Source: Siphonodentalium dalli
Lineage: Eukaryota > Mollusca > Scaphopoda > Gadilida > Siphonodentaliidae
NCBI GenBank assembly: GCA_032622095.1
Contig: CP136064.1
Span: 5,761,512 to 5,825,511 of the forward strand
Reading direction: 5' to 3'
Length of the DNA: 64,000 nucleotides
This document shows positions 1 through 11,068 of this stretch, piece after piece. Under the pieces are notes generated by a model, which ran no database searches, was not told the DNA's origin, and saw nothing but the letters and a program-made list of their open reading frames with translations. A program made the translations under genes and the position numbers. The number at the start of each line of letters is the position of its first letter. Positions within the stretch are counted from its first letter, which is position 1.

Positions 1-566
1 TTGCAGTACAAGACCCACTAGCAAACCACTTTGAAATTTCAGTCGCAACAAAATATTCTAAATGTTAAAAAAACGTAAACATTGTGTAAGTCTGCTGGTT
101 CATTTCAACAATGCCTAGATGAACCAAGATTGTTCGCATTTGTAAACAAATTTAATATTTCCAATGTCGTCCTTCATTTGCCTGATCAGGTGAGAAATGA
201 GAAATACACTGTTTTACTGTCATTTCATATGGTACAAATTAAAAGCGACAAGGCAGCGAGTTAGACTAAAATTTGAGGTGTTATTATAATTGACCTGTAG
301 TTAAAAGTTGAAATTTATGATACAAGATCCTTTAGGAATATGAGAACCTTTCATGGTATTGTGGTATTTAGGAATATGATTATATTTCATGGTATAGTGG
401 TATTTATATATACGAGAACAGCACATACTCTCCATTCCTCTTGACCGCACGAACACTTCTCTCTACTGTATTGGGTTCCTAACTCTCCCTCCTGGATTTT
501 TTGTTGCGTGTTCATCTCGACTATTATCTTATTTTTTTTTTTTTCACAATACTACAGTCTCTTTAA

Positions 567-821
567 CTCTTTCATGATGGGAGCTTTGCTGGTGCAGCAT
601 TAAAGACCCTGTGCCATTGCATTCTCTTATATATGCGTGTCTCCCATAGGGAGACTCACATATATAAGAGAATGCACTGGCTTACAAGGTCAAGGTCAAT
701 AATGTTAGGCCAATGCATTTTCTTATATATGTGAGGCGCCCTGTGGGCGACGCGCATATGTAAGATAATTCATTGGCACAGGGTTTTCTAAAAATTTCAG
801 GAAGCTCCAATCATGAAAGGG
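567..821. mobile_element. TTAA element, 'CATGATGGGAGCT' family
   Basis: Flanked by TTAA (563-566, 822-825) with inverted ends CTCTTTCATGATGGGAGCT and AGCTCCAATCATGAAAGGG. The interior is two hairpins (about 612-679 and 711-777) joined by 'ggtcaaggtcaataatgtta'. No coding capacity. The TTAA target and CCCTTT-type ends fit piggyBac-like MITEs. Confidence 0.85.
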
Positions 822-884
822 TTAAAAGGTCGATGAATATCTTATCAATATTTATGGCTCTATAATTCCTATTCAGATCCTATT

Positions 885-1560
885 TATAGGACAACAGGGC
901 TTTCCCAAGATGTCGTAATAAGTTGTTTCCAAATATGGAGTGCATGCCTGGTGTAGTAAATGTTTATGTGAATTGTAGTAGTTATAAAAACAACTGAATG
1001 TGAACAAATAATCAGTATTATTATCCATCCTTTAACTAACACTATTTCTGTTTGGGCAAAAGCCATCACATGATAATCTGGGAATAAGTCATATTGGACT
1101 CCCGAAATTGAGTCCAATAAGACGTTTTTTTTTCACTTCCGTGTTTATTGTTCCATAAGTTGCTTTCTGATGATCAAATGCAGGCTTTTATAGAGAATCA
1201 AGTTCCGACAAATACCAAAAATAACCACAACAGTTTTGGTCCCAAAATTTGGAAAAACTTCCAGATGGATAATAAAAATGTCATTGTACAATGTTGTGTA
1301 CAGTATGTGTTTTTCTTTGACAAGTCCAGGTTGTGGTGAAAAGTCATTTTGGGCTCGACACTGCATGTCTCGTCCATTATGACTTTTCACCACAACCTGG
1401 ACTTGTACAAGAAAAACACTTACTGTACACAACATTGTATAATAACTTTATAATATAATTAATATCATCGGCTGATAAAAACTTGAAGATAATGTTTCCT
1501 AGATTGTGATGAATAATTTTTATCACATTCAATTATGAATACATGTATATTGTCAATATT
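885..1560. repeat. Dispersed repeat, copy 1
   Basis: Shares 'tttccaaatatggagtgcat' and 'ctgataaaaacttgaagat' with 5456-5890 and related DNA near 25150. This copy carries extra sequence (about 1020-1465) that the second lacks. Confidence 0.7.
1280..1440. repeat. Inverted repeat
   Basis: Arms of ~65 bp ('acaatgttgtgtacagta', 'aagtccaggttgtggtgaaa') face each other around 'tttgggctcgacactgcat'. It sits in the part of repeat copy 1 that copy 2 lacks. Confidence 0.85.
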
Positions 1561-1679
1561 TTTTACGTTACTCATGTTTAAATTCGTGCAGTACAATTCT
1601 TATCGCAACTGAGCAAAAAATAGTATGACTCATGCAGTTTAGTGAACAAGCGGGAAAATTAAAGGGGTTTGTGCATTAA

Positions 1680-2140
1680 CCCTTTCAGTGCCAGGGGCCG
1701 ATCTCATCGGCCCTAATTTACGGTCTGTAAAACTGGCCCTATTTTTTTTAATTTTTTTTTAGTTGAATTTTTTTTGGGTATGCTTAAGCATGCTATAGCG
1801 AATTTAACAAAAACAAACTGGTTAAAACCTTAGGGGCATGTTATAACTCAAAACTATCACCAAGTATTCATAGTAATAATTTTGATGCCCATGAAAAACG
1901 TAAGATTCCCTGGCACTAAACCTACAAAATAAGTCTGGCACTGAAAGAGAGCAGAATATAAGAAAAAATTATTAAAATTGTAAAAAATTGTATAAAATAA
2001 TAACAATTGATGAAAATTTGTTAGGCCAATGCATTCTCTTATATATGCGAGGCGACCTATGGTCGACTCGCATATATAAGAGAATGCATTGGCACAGGGT
2101 ATATGGGTTGATACAAAAATCGTACTTGGCACTGAAAGGG
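1680..2140. mobile_element. TTAA element, 'CAGTGCCAGG' family
   Basis: TTAA at 1676-1679 and 2141-2144; ends CCCTTTCAGTGCCAGG and TTGGCACTGAAAGGG. It contains one copy of the 70-bp hairpin module (2030-2096). A truncated, opposite-orientation relative lies at 54080-54466. Confidence 0.88.
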
Positions 2141-2333
2141 TTAATCAATTACTAAGTGACATTTTTGAAGTCAGCAAACTATATATATCATTGATGTCAC
2201 TTTACTATTGGAATACTATAATTATTATTGGATTATTATAATATAAGTGTAGTAGATCCCGGATTATACTTATCTTCGAAGCTATATAATTATCAGTTAC
2301 ATTGTATCCTCTGTGTGTGTTGTATTTTTATAT

Positions 2334-2550
2334 CGTGGAGGTCATGTAAGAAAAAGTTTTAAAAATTGTAAAGAATGAAAGAAAAAATGATAAAAATTGT
2401 TAAAGAATGTAAGAAAAATTAATAAAAAATGATAACAAATTATTAGCCAATGCATTATCTTATATATGCGAGGCGACACGCATATTAATGAGAATGCATT
2501 GACATAGGGTCTTTAATGTTGCGCCAGCGCAGCTCCCGTCATGAAAGATA
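2334..2550. mobile_element. Degenerate hairpin element
   Basis: A decayed hairpin module (2450-2510) followed by 'gggtctttaatgttgcgcca' and 'agctcccgtcatgaaaga', the right end of the 'CATGATGGGAGCT' family. The left end is lost. Confidence 0.6.
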
Positions 2551-3736
2551 TAGGATCTGAATAGGAATTCTAGTGACTTAAATCTGATCAGATTATTGTC
2601 TGATATTTTAACAGACTGACATTACTGTATTGATTGTATATATATATCTATTTTCACACATAATTATTATCGAGTAAAAATCAGGTGTACAGGTTGACTT
2701 TTAAACAAATGAAATAGTATGATGCCAGAGTAAAGTTAACAATTATGTCAGTAGAAATCACTTTCCGAATTGGAAAATACAAAATAGATTCTAAGAATGA
2801 GATCTGCATAACACCTTGAGATTCTGCTATTCGACATTATGATGAATGTCAAAGTAGGCTTTTGAAATTGAAGTCAATTTACAATCTGATTATTACAAAT
2901 GAAGCCAATTATTCCTGCAGGCACGTTATTTCAGCAACAATACGTCACAATTTTGATGAAAATTATTGTTTGTCATTTTCTTTTTATTACTAAAAATTGC
3001 AACATAGTGACCACTTTTTGCTTTGAAAAGAATGCTTTAAATTCAGTAACCAAGGCCACGCAGAAAGACTTTATCAAACTCACCCATGTAACAATGTTAA
3101 CCCTTTACGTATTCATACGCCAGTGAGTTTGCTACTTATATCTTTATACTGTGGTAAAAACAACAAGTAACTAAGTCCTTATGACGAGATCAGAATTGAG
3201 GGAAATGAGCAAATATTTGTGTAGTTAAACAGATCATATTAAGTCAACTGGGATTTTCATTATGATTTTAAATGTTTTAACTGTTCCGTACATTCGTCAG
3301 TTATTTGTAAATTGAGAGAGTGTGAATAGCATTATTATGCTACTGATTTTTATGTTTTAAGCAAAATATCTTCAAACTTATTAGTATCAGAAATGAAATA
3401 CAAATTATATTTGATTTACATCTATTAAAATAACGGCCAAGATCGAATCGGGGAGAAATAAAACTAAATATATTATACTATTGAAACTTTAAACAATAAA
3501 AACTATTCTTTGAGATATACATGTAATTGAATTCGGTGTATTTTATATGTGGAACTCTATATTCTATACGCTCCCGTGTAGAGTATCATTTCTCTACAAT
3601 CTGACAAATATTAGCTATATTTCTACAATCTGGCATATATTAGGTATATTTCTACGATCTGGCATATATTCGCTCTATTTGTGTTATATTTTAACATTCT
3701 ATGAACCTTTTCTAACACTATATTTTTCACTTTTAG

Positions 3737-3810
3737 CTGGCAGATCAACGACGAATGAAGAACTGGAAAATATGTTAGAATCTGGGAACCCAGCAATATT
3801 TACACAGGGA
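3737..3810 (+). CDS. STX1: Syntaxin-1 exon: linker before SNARE motif
   Basis: 74 nt after a TTTTAG acceptor and before a GTGAGT donor. It starts inside a split Thr codon (one base comes from the previous, unseen exon) and reads [18 protein letters not shown] then AIFTQG. This is the conserved segment that joins the Habc-linker to the SNARE helix in syntaxin-1. Confidence 0.94.
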
Positions 3811-6800
3811 GTGAGTATTCAGTCTCAATGGGTGTATTCGAATTCCTGTACTTGATTGAGGTCAGGGATGTGGCTAGAGGGTCTCCATTTGGGGAGGGGG
3901 TGCCACCTTGATAATTCCAACTGCACCCCCCTTAAATCAGATCAGAGACAAGGTTTTGCATAATTCCATTTGCACCCCCCCCCCCTTGAATCAAACCAAA
4001 ACACCCCTTGAATCAGATAAAAGATTTTGCATAATTTCATTCCCTCCTTGCACCTAAGTGTTCACACAGGCCTAATAGCCTATTTATAAACCCATTGTTC
4101 TATCTACCCGGTATAATAATATTCATATATTTTGAACCTGAAAATTGCACAAATCCTAACATCTAGTGGTCTAACTCCAGACAAATGCACACGACTATGG
4201 CCAATAGACAAGGACGCACCGGGCTGACCATGGTTGTTCGGCCAGGTGTGAGAAAATTTCGAAAACTAAACAAGAAAATCGCAAAATCCTAGCATCTAGA
4301 CTGACCTCAAGCTTTCATGGTGTTGGAAATTTCAAACCTCATACTCTCCCTTAGTTTGGAAATTTTCCAACTGATGACCATTTCAGTCAACAATTTTAAC
4401 CAAATGTAGTAAAATATTGTTTACTTAAACTCATTATTATATTTTTATTGGCCACGGGTAGGGACCAGGACACACCGGGCCGACCATGATTCGACCCAGT
4501 GTGCGAAAATTGTAAAATCTGAACAAGAAAATTGCAAAATCCTAGCATCTAGACTAGCCTCAAGCATACATAGAGTTGGAAATATCAAACCTGACACCCG
4601 ACTGAGGTTGGAAAATTTCCAACTGATGACAATACCAGTGACAATTTTGACCAAATGTAGGATAATATTGTTTTCTTAAATTAACTAGAAGATTTTGTCT
4701 GGCCATGTGGGAGGGACCAGGAAACAAGCGTTCCAAGTGTTGGAAATTTCCAAACTGACAGCCCCTAAGGTTGGAAAATTTCTAACTGATGGCCATTTCA
4801 GTCCAAATTTTTTACCAAAAGAAGGAAAATATGCAAATATTGGTCCAAAAACAATAAATCCCCCCCCCAATAAATTGTATGGAAATCAAACTACAAGAAC
4901 ATTTTCAACCTGTTGTTGGTGTGAAATTTCCAACTAATGTTGTGTCAGGTATGAAATTTCCAACTGTTGAAAATTTTGACCAAAGTTGGGGGGTTGGGGG
5001 GGGGTGATACCCCCCCCCCCCTTCCCCCCCCCCCCAACTAGAGATGGAACACCAAGTCTAATTCTCGACGATTTGAACACCACTAACTGGCCCGAGAACA
5101 CCATGATGTGATGTTTGCTGGTTTGGATCTCCACAATAATAAGGAATTGAAAATCATAACCCGCAGATACATTTTGGCCTGTTCTCAGTGTTTGAATCGT
5201 CACAAGAACACGGCTCCGAATACACCAAAGATTCCCATATAAATGTGATGAGTTTTTGGCATGTAACTTTGATCTAACTCATTTCCAACATTTGCACTTG
5301 ATCTCCTACGTTTGGTCAATTTATTCCTGGCAAACCAATTGCTAAGTGAATTATTTTCCCTATTATTAGGTCTCTATTTAGTCTCTTTGAAAAGCTGACG
5401 AAAATCCTATATCGGATGTATGTCTCTAGATGTGTCCATAATATTTCATTTATACGATGAGCGGCATTCCCAACATGACGCAATAAACCGTTTCCAAATA
5501 TGGAGTGCATTCCTTGCATAGTAAATATTTATGAGAATCGTATTATTTAGAAATAGTTATAAATGCAACTAGATGCGAATGAATTATCAGTCATGCATAT
5601 CGTTGAATGAATTATCAGTCATGCATATCGTTGAATGAATTATCAGTCATGCATATCGTTGAATGAATTATCAGTCATGCATATCGTTGAATGAATTATC
5701 AGTCATGCATATCGTTGAATGAATTATCAGTCATGCATATCGTTGAATGAATTATCAGTCATGCATATCGTTGAATGAATTATCAGTCATGCATATCGTT
5801 GAATGAATTATCAGTCATGCATATCGTTGAATGAATTATCAGTCATGCATATCGTTGACTGATAAAAACTTGAAGATGATGTCTTCTTGATTGCAATGAG
5901 TAAAATGAATTATGGATATATTGCCTGTATTTAGTAAAATGAATTATGGATATATTGCCTGTATTTAGTATAATGAATTATGGATATATTGCCTGTATTT
6001 AGTATAATGAATTATGGATATATTGCCTGTATTTAGTATAATGAATTATGGATATATTGCCTGTATTTAGTATAATGAATTATGGATATATTGCCTGTAT
6101 TTAGTATAATGAATTATGGATATATTGCCTGTATTTAGTTTTCCAACAATAGTTGTGTTTGACAATGCATGCGAAAGTTGTCAACATGTCATTGACCTCT
6201 GATCTCTGACGTGATCTGCTATGCCATAAACCAATGAAATCGCGTAGTCTGCGCCACTCTACAATGAAATGGAGGGAAACCCTTATTTGAATAGAGAGTT
6301 CTAGGGACGTACATCCGATATAGGATTTTTGTCGGCCTTTCAAAGAGACTGGGATCTATTATAGTAGATTTTAGTCAAATATTGTTTTAAGTGTTCAATC
6401 AAATGGACATAACTTTGTTATGCCATATACAGTAATGCCCTAATTAATCGACTCCTTAATAACCACATCAGAATTATTGGTAATTTTTCAGGATTTACTC
6501 AGAAATATGGCTTGTTGCCATTCATCGGAAAGCTCTCAGTGAGAGCTTTCCAATGAATGGCAACAAGCCATATTTCCGACTAAATCCTGAAAAATTACCC
6601 ATAATTCTGCTTTGGTTAAGGAGTTGATTATTTAGGGCATTACTGTAGAAACAAACCGGGGTTGAAACAATTCTTCCATCGACCATTACTATTCAAAATT
6701 ATTAATGGGGCTGATGCTAATTTGAAGTGCATATAACTGTATCAGTCTGATGCTAATTATTGATGGGGCTGATGCTAATTATTAATGGGGCTGATGCTAA

Positions 6801-9800
6801 TTATTGACGGAGCTGATGCTAATTATTAATGGGGCTGATGGGCCAGAGTGTCGCGCAGGATTTGGTTTGGATTTTTTCTGGCCCACCAACCTCGTTGCGC
6901 GACACTCTGGCCCGGGGGGATGCTAATTATTGATGCGGCTGATGCTAATTTGAAGTGCATGTAACTGTACCAGTCGGGAGTAATAGTGGGTCTGATAACA
7001 TTTCATAGAGTTTTCATTTCCAGGATTCCACGTCAGTAGCACTAATCAGTAAATGAAAAGTTGGCCGGAATACGATAAACTTGGTATCTGTATAAATCTG
7101 AGAACTGTACATACCCCCCTCCCATGTTGGCCTGAGATATGTTGAATATTTTAGCTCTTGTTTTAAATGATATGTTCTCCTTTTTAAGCAGGATATCACA
7201 AATTTTCTTGTTTGTTTGATAGATTATAATGGAAACCCAGCAAGCAAAACAGACGTTAGCTGATATAGAAGCTCGACATGAAGACATAATGAAATTAGAA
7301 AACAGTATACGAGAGTTACACGATATGTTCGTTGATATGGCCATGTTAGTCGAACAGCAGGTGAGTCTTTATGTGACAATTCATACTTGTTCCGTTGGTG
7401 CCCATGCATGATGAAAATTAAAGATGCATAATCCAATTAAGCGCACCTCAATTACTATTTATTAAGCGCCCCTCAGTTACTATTTACTAAGTGCCCCTCA
7501 ATTACTATTTACTAAGTGCCCCTCAATTACTATTTATTAAGCGCCCCCTCAATTACTATTTACTAAGCGCCCCTCAATTACTATTTATTAAGTGCCCCTC
7601 AATTACTATTTATTAAGCACCCCTCAATTACTATTTATTAAGTGCCCCTCAATTACTATTTATTAAGTGCCCCTCAATTACTATTTATTAAGCGCCCCTC
7701 AATTACTATTTATTAAGTGCCCCTCAATTACTATTTATTAAGCGCCCCTCAATTACTATTTACTAAGCGCCCCTCAATTACTATTTATTAAGTGCCCCTC
7801 AATTACTATTTATTAAGTGCCCCTCAATTACTATTTACTAAGCGCCCCTCAATTACTATTTATTAAGTGCCCCTCAATTACTATTTATTAAGCGCCCCTC
7901 AATTACTATTTATTAAGCGCCCCTCAATTACTATTTATTAAGCGCCCCTCAATTACTATTTATTAAGCGCCCCTCAATTACTATTTATTAAGCGCCCCTC
8001 AATTACTATTTATTAAGCGCCCCTCAATTACTATTTATTAAGCGCCCCTCAATTACTATTTATTAAGCGCCCCTCAATTACTATTTATTAAGCGCCCCTC
8101 AATTACTATTTATTAAGCGCCCCTCAATTACTATTTATTAAGCGCCCCTCAATTACTATTTATTAAGCGCCCCTCAATTACTATTTATTAAGCGCCCCTC
8201 AATTACTATTTTTTAAGCGCCCCTCAATTACTATTTATTAAGCACCCCTCAATTACTATTTATTAAGCGCCACTCAATTACTATTTATTTGGATTCGGGG
8301 GTAAAAAGATATTTGATTCGAGTCGAAGAACCCACCTATCAAAGCTCTGAGTTATTAGATATCGATTTTTTAAATCTATTATTTATCACCATCGAGACTT
8401 ATTGGTGGCCCAGTAAAAAGTTGATGAGGCGACGGGTCTCAGACCAAATTGCGGACGAAGATGGATAACTCTAAAATCAAGCGCTTTGTTTTGATAATAA
8501 GGCCAAATTTCATCGAACAACATGTTGATATATAACACGTTTTGGACTATTTTATACTATAGTTGACTGTGGATAGCATTATTTTTTGGCAATTAATCGA
8601 TTCTGATAAATGAAGCGGCATTTCAAAAAATGTTGTTGGAATCTAATGATATTGAAACAATCAAATCGAATTGAGTACCTTTAAAACCCAAATGGGACGA
8701 TACCACCTTGGTGATGACCCATTCACACCTCGGACGATACCACCTTGGTGATGACCCATTCACACCTCGGACGATACCACCTTGGTGATGACCCATTCAC
8801 ACCTCGGACGATACCACCTTGATGATGACCCATTCACACCTCGGACGATACCACCTTGGTGATGACCCATTCACACCTCGGACGATACCACCTTGGTGAT
8901 GACCCATTCACACCTCGGACGATACCACCTTGATGATGACCTATTCACACCTCGGACGATACCACATTGGTGATGACCCATTCACACCTCAGACGATACC
9001 ACCTTGGTGATGACCCATTCACACCTCGGACGATACCACATTGGTGATGACCCATTCACACCTCAGACGATACCACCTTGGTGATGACCCATTCACACCT
9101 CGGACGATACCACCTTGGTGATGACCCATTCACACCTCGGACGATACCACCTTGGTGATGACCCATTCACACCTCCATACTTTCACAAACAGGCCACATG
9201 TCTTGGAAGTCAGTTCCGTCCATTGAGGAGTTTGTTTGTGACGTCGTGGAGAGAATATGTATTTTATTTTGGATTACGTAGTTTCACCAAGGGGTGGGCT
9301 TCAGCGCCGTGTATGGGCATCTGATTTCTTGGGTAATGTTTAAATTGTGCAGATTGTCTTTGTTTGAGTATATATTTACCATACACACCCGCCGGTTAGC
9401 CCATGTACCCAAGGAAAATTATAGTTCAAAAAGTCCTCAATTGGCTTAGCCGTGGGGATAACTTTTGGAAAAATGGACGCGGAGAGATTTTCGTCATCAG
9501 ACTAAGAGTAAGTATGGTAAGCATGGCTGAAAAGGGAGATAGCCGAAGATGTAGAATTACAACAAAAAACATGTTTTGTATACCCTGTGCCAATGCATTC
9601 TCTTATATATGCGAGTCGACCATAGGTCGCCTCGCATATATAAGAGAATGCATTGGCCTAACAATTTTGTATAATTTTTTTTTAATAAATGTTTCTTACA
9701 ATTTTAAGGACATAAAATAAAAAAACGTCCATTACCCTGCAGGGAGCCCCGCACATATATAGAAGCATATAGAAGAGTGTCGTCTGCTCATGTTTGTCTG

Positions 9801-11068
9801 GGGCTCTGTATGGGTGAAATTTCTGGGCACCTTGTATGATGGTTTATGAACAGTTCAGCTTCCATTGGTCAAGAACATTCAATTGATTGTTTTATATGGT
9901 GTTATCCAAGATGGCTTGATTTTCACTGATTTATAATTTCTCATATTTCAGGGAGAAATGATAGACAGAATAGAATATAATGTAGAAACAGCCGTTGATT
10001 ATATAGAAACAGCTAAAATGGATACGAAAAAAGCTGTAAAATACCAGAGCAGAGCTCGGCGGGTAAGTGTCACTATATTAAAAAAAATACCAGAGCACAG
10101 CTCGGCTGGTAAGTGTCACTACTTAAAAAAAATACCAGAGCAGAGCTTGGCTGGTAAGTGTAACTATGTTAAAACAAACCATGCAGCGTGACATCACAGA
10201 TAAACTAGATCTTCTCCCAAGTTCAAGTTCAATTCTTTATTTGGTAATGTATATATCAAATATAACAATGGTCCAAATGGTAACAAAAATAAAATGATAA
10301 TACATTACTGGTAGGTGGCATGACCTTCTGTCGTCTTCCTGTCATCTCCCAGGAAATAAATTCCTTTCTGCTCTGCGCTCCCGTGGCAGTGGTCATACAG
10401 TGAAACCTGTTATGAACGACCACCCATTTTGCCAAGGAAAAACGGTAGCTAATGACAGGTGGTCGTCCATAAGAGGTTTCTGCCAGAAGTACCAATTCAC
10501 ATGCCCAGAATGTAAAGCCATGCAGTCACTCAAAATTTAGTGGATAAAAGAACAAATGTTTCAGTTTATATTTTTATCGTTTAATGTAAAACTAAATTTA
10601 ACAACATTAGCACACAATTCAATTTCAACAAAATGATTAGGTAAATGAAATATAGCTGGTAAAGTATATACACGTATAGTGTACTTCATAAATCTTTTTG
10701 ACAAGACGAACAATTCCAGGAAGAAATTGAAAACACAAAACTTTTTAAGGATTTAGTCGGAAATATGGATTGTAATAGCTGCAGTTCTCAAAATTGAGAA
10801 AAATGTCCCACAGAAAATTTATTGCTGTGGCATTTTAAGATTCCATATGTTGCCGCAACATTTCCAACGGTAGTTCTTATTTCCATGGCCAATTTCGAGG
10901 ACTGTTAGGTGGATATCATTTTATTTGCTGCATACATGTTTCTTCTTTCATGAGTCTATATTGAATTTCCTTTCTTTTTTTCTTTTGCAGAAGAAGATTA
11001 TGATAATAATATGTGTAATAATCCTACTCGGAGTCCTTGCACTGATATTAGGCTTGACGCTAGGATGA
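3737..11068 (+). CDS. STX1: Syntaxin-1, C-terminal half (4 exons, 5' partial)
   Basis: Joined exons 3737-3810, 7223-7360, 9952-10062 and 10991-11068 keep one reading frame through GT-AG introns and end in TGA at 11066-11068. The product is the C-terminal part of syntaxin-1, the plasma-membrane Qa-SNARE that pairs with SNAP-25 and synaptobrevin to drive synaptic vesicle fusion. Visible in order: the linker ending NPAIFTQG, the H3/SNARE helix ([30 protein letters not shown]), the zero-layer Gln in [12 protein letters not shown], the juxtamembrane basic stretch SRARRKK, and a single hydrophobic anchor of about 20 residues ending LGLTLG. Family syntaxins are about 290 residues, so roughly the first 60% (N-peptide and Habc) is missing and must lie upstream of the window; I found no further exon in 1-3736. 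The identification is strong. The nearest relatives I recall are molluscan and arthropod syntaxin-1. Confidence 0.96.
3895..5045. repeat. C-run / 'gaaatttccaac' repeat region (syntaxin intron)
   Basis: Repeated blocks of 'ttggaaatttccaactgatg' type and 'gggaccaggacacaccgggc', with homopolymer C/G runs at about 3976-3985, 4861-4868 and 4985-5036. Related DNA appears at 30650-30800 and 34200-34340. No coding signal. Confidence 0.6.
5577..5856. repeat. 28-bp minisatellite, 10 copies
   Basis: Ten nearly perfect copies of a 28-bp unit ('gaatgaattatcagtcatgc' + 'atatcgtt'). The array lies inside dispersed repeat copy 2. Confidence 0.97.
5902..6139. repeat. 34-bp minisatellite, 7 copies
   Basis: Seven copies of 'ataatgaattatggatatat' + 'tgcctgtatttagt'. 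It follows the 28-bp array by ~45 bp in the same dispersed repeat. Single-unit counterparts occur near 25165-25210. Confidence 0.96.
6430..6645. mobile_element. Foldback MITE flanked by TA (copy 1)
   Basis: Ends CAGTAATGCCCTAA and TTAGGGCATTACTG flanked by TA. Almost the whole 216 bp is a palindrome centred on 'gctctcagtgagagc'. The TA target and CAGT ends fit Tc1/mariner-type MITEs. Other copies: 21727, 24403, 41380, 52438. Confidence 0.9.
6700..6960. repeat. 22-bp tandem repeat with an embedded hairpin
   Basis: Imperfect copies of 'gctgatgctaattattaatg' + 'gg', interrupted at 6841-6915 by an inverted repeat with arms 'ggccagagtgtcgcgca' and 'tgcgcgacactctggcc'. Confidence 0.85.
7223..7360 (+). 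CDS. STX1: Syntaxin-1 exon: first half of SNARE helix
   Basis: 138 nt (46 codons, phase 0 at both ends) between a TTTGATAG acceptor and a GTGAGT donor. It begins [19 protein letters not shown] and ends DMAMLVEQQ. It holds the N-terminal heptads of the Qa-SNARE helix and ends on the zero-layer glutamine. Confidence 0.95.
7438..8289. repeat. 25-bp minisatellite, ~34 copies
   Basis: Unit 'agcgcccctcaattactatt' + 'tatta'. Variants are agtg/agcg and tatta/tacta; the right half is very homogeneous. It lies in the syntaxin intron just after the first SNARE exon. Confidence 0.97.
8280..8696. repeat. Dispersed repeat fragment ('gggggtaaaaagatatttga')
   Basis: Reverse-complement relative of 22112-22355, 40432-40672 and 63200-63305 (shared 'tttacccccaaagccaaaga' and 'gattttagagtt' segments). 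Non-coding. Confidence 0.6.
8697..9175. repeat. 37-bp minisatellite, ~13 copies
   Basis: Unit 'acgataccaccttggtgatg' + 'acccattcacacctcgg'. Few point variants (ccttgatgatg, ccacattgg). Syntaxin intron. Confidence 0.97.
9581..9815. mobile_element. Hairpin module plus tail (copy 1)
   Basis: 'ctgtgccaatgcattctctt' hairpin (9586-9657), an AT-rich spacer, then 'ccattaccctgcagggagcc', 'gtgtcgtctgctcatgtttg' and 'ggggctctgtatgggtgaaa'. 54851-55095 is a close second copy. No TTAA ends are evident, so this is a further host context for the hairpin. Confidence 0.75.
9952..10062 (+). CDS. STX1: Syntaxin-1 exon: second half of SNARE helix
   Basis: 111 nt (37 codons, phase 0) after a TATTTCAG acceptor. 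It begins [17 protein letters not shown] and ends [12 protein letters not shown] at a GTAAGT donor (10063). The last ~22 nt of this exon plus the donor are repeated twice just downstream (see 10041-10162), so two further donors of equal quality exist at 10109 and 10154. Only the first keeps the frame into the membrane-anchor exon. Confidence 0.95.
10041..10162 (+). repeat. Triplicated exon-end/splice-donor block in syntaxin
   Basis: Three near-identical copies, about 45-46 bp apart, of 'taccagagcagagctcgg' followed by 'ctggtaagtgt...' (first copy ends cgg-gtaagtgt). Donor GT dinucleotides sit at 10063, 10109 and 10154. The second and third copies are intronic if the first donor is used. Reading through them stays open to a stop near 10191. 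Confidence 0.9.
10398..10482. mobile_element. Small TIR element (mariner/pogo-like MITE)
   Basis: Ends CAGTGAAACCTGTTATGAAC and the inverse of CAGAAACCTCTTATGGACG, both followed by 'gaccacc'. TA on the left. 85 bp, non-coding, in the last syntaxin intron. Confidence 0.6.
10991..11068 (+). CDS. STX1: Syntaxin-1 last coding exon: membrane anchor and stop
   Basis: Acceptor CTTTTGCAG, then [20 protein letters not shown] followed by GLTLG and TGA. It encodes the end of the juxtamembrane basic patch and the C-terminal transmembrane segment that anchors syntaxin in the presynaptic membrane. The upstream 10 nt are a T/C-rich tract as expected for an acceptor. Confidence 0.95.
   Translation, partial: KKIMIIICVIILLGVLALILGLTLG

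Larger units (their letters stand above)
1..3736. other. Syntaxin intron or upstream region, repeat-rich
   Basis: No exon recognised. It holds the TTAA elements listed separately, a dispersed repeat (885-1560) and AT-rich DNA. Positions 2550-3736 show nothing beyond AT-rich sequence and one lone 'ttaaccctttacg' end at 3099. Confidence 0.6.

Noticed and set aside
3811-3855. Extended reading past the syntaxin exon at 3810
   Set aside because: Continues into a GTGAGT donor and intron; family alignment requires splicing to 7223.
5577-8289. Regular arrays as a CRISPR-like locus
   Set aside because: Units are contiguous with no unique spacers, in an animal intron; plain minisatellites.
9403-9720. 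105-codon + strand frame
   Set aside because: Its second half is the translated hairpin module ([10 protein letters not shown]), which also recurs in frames at 13787 and 54019; not a protein family.
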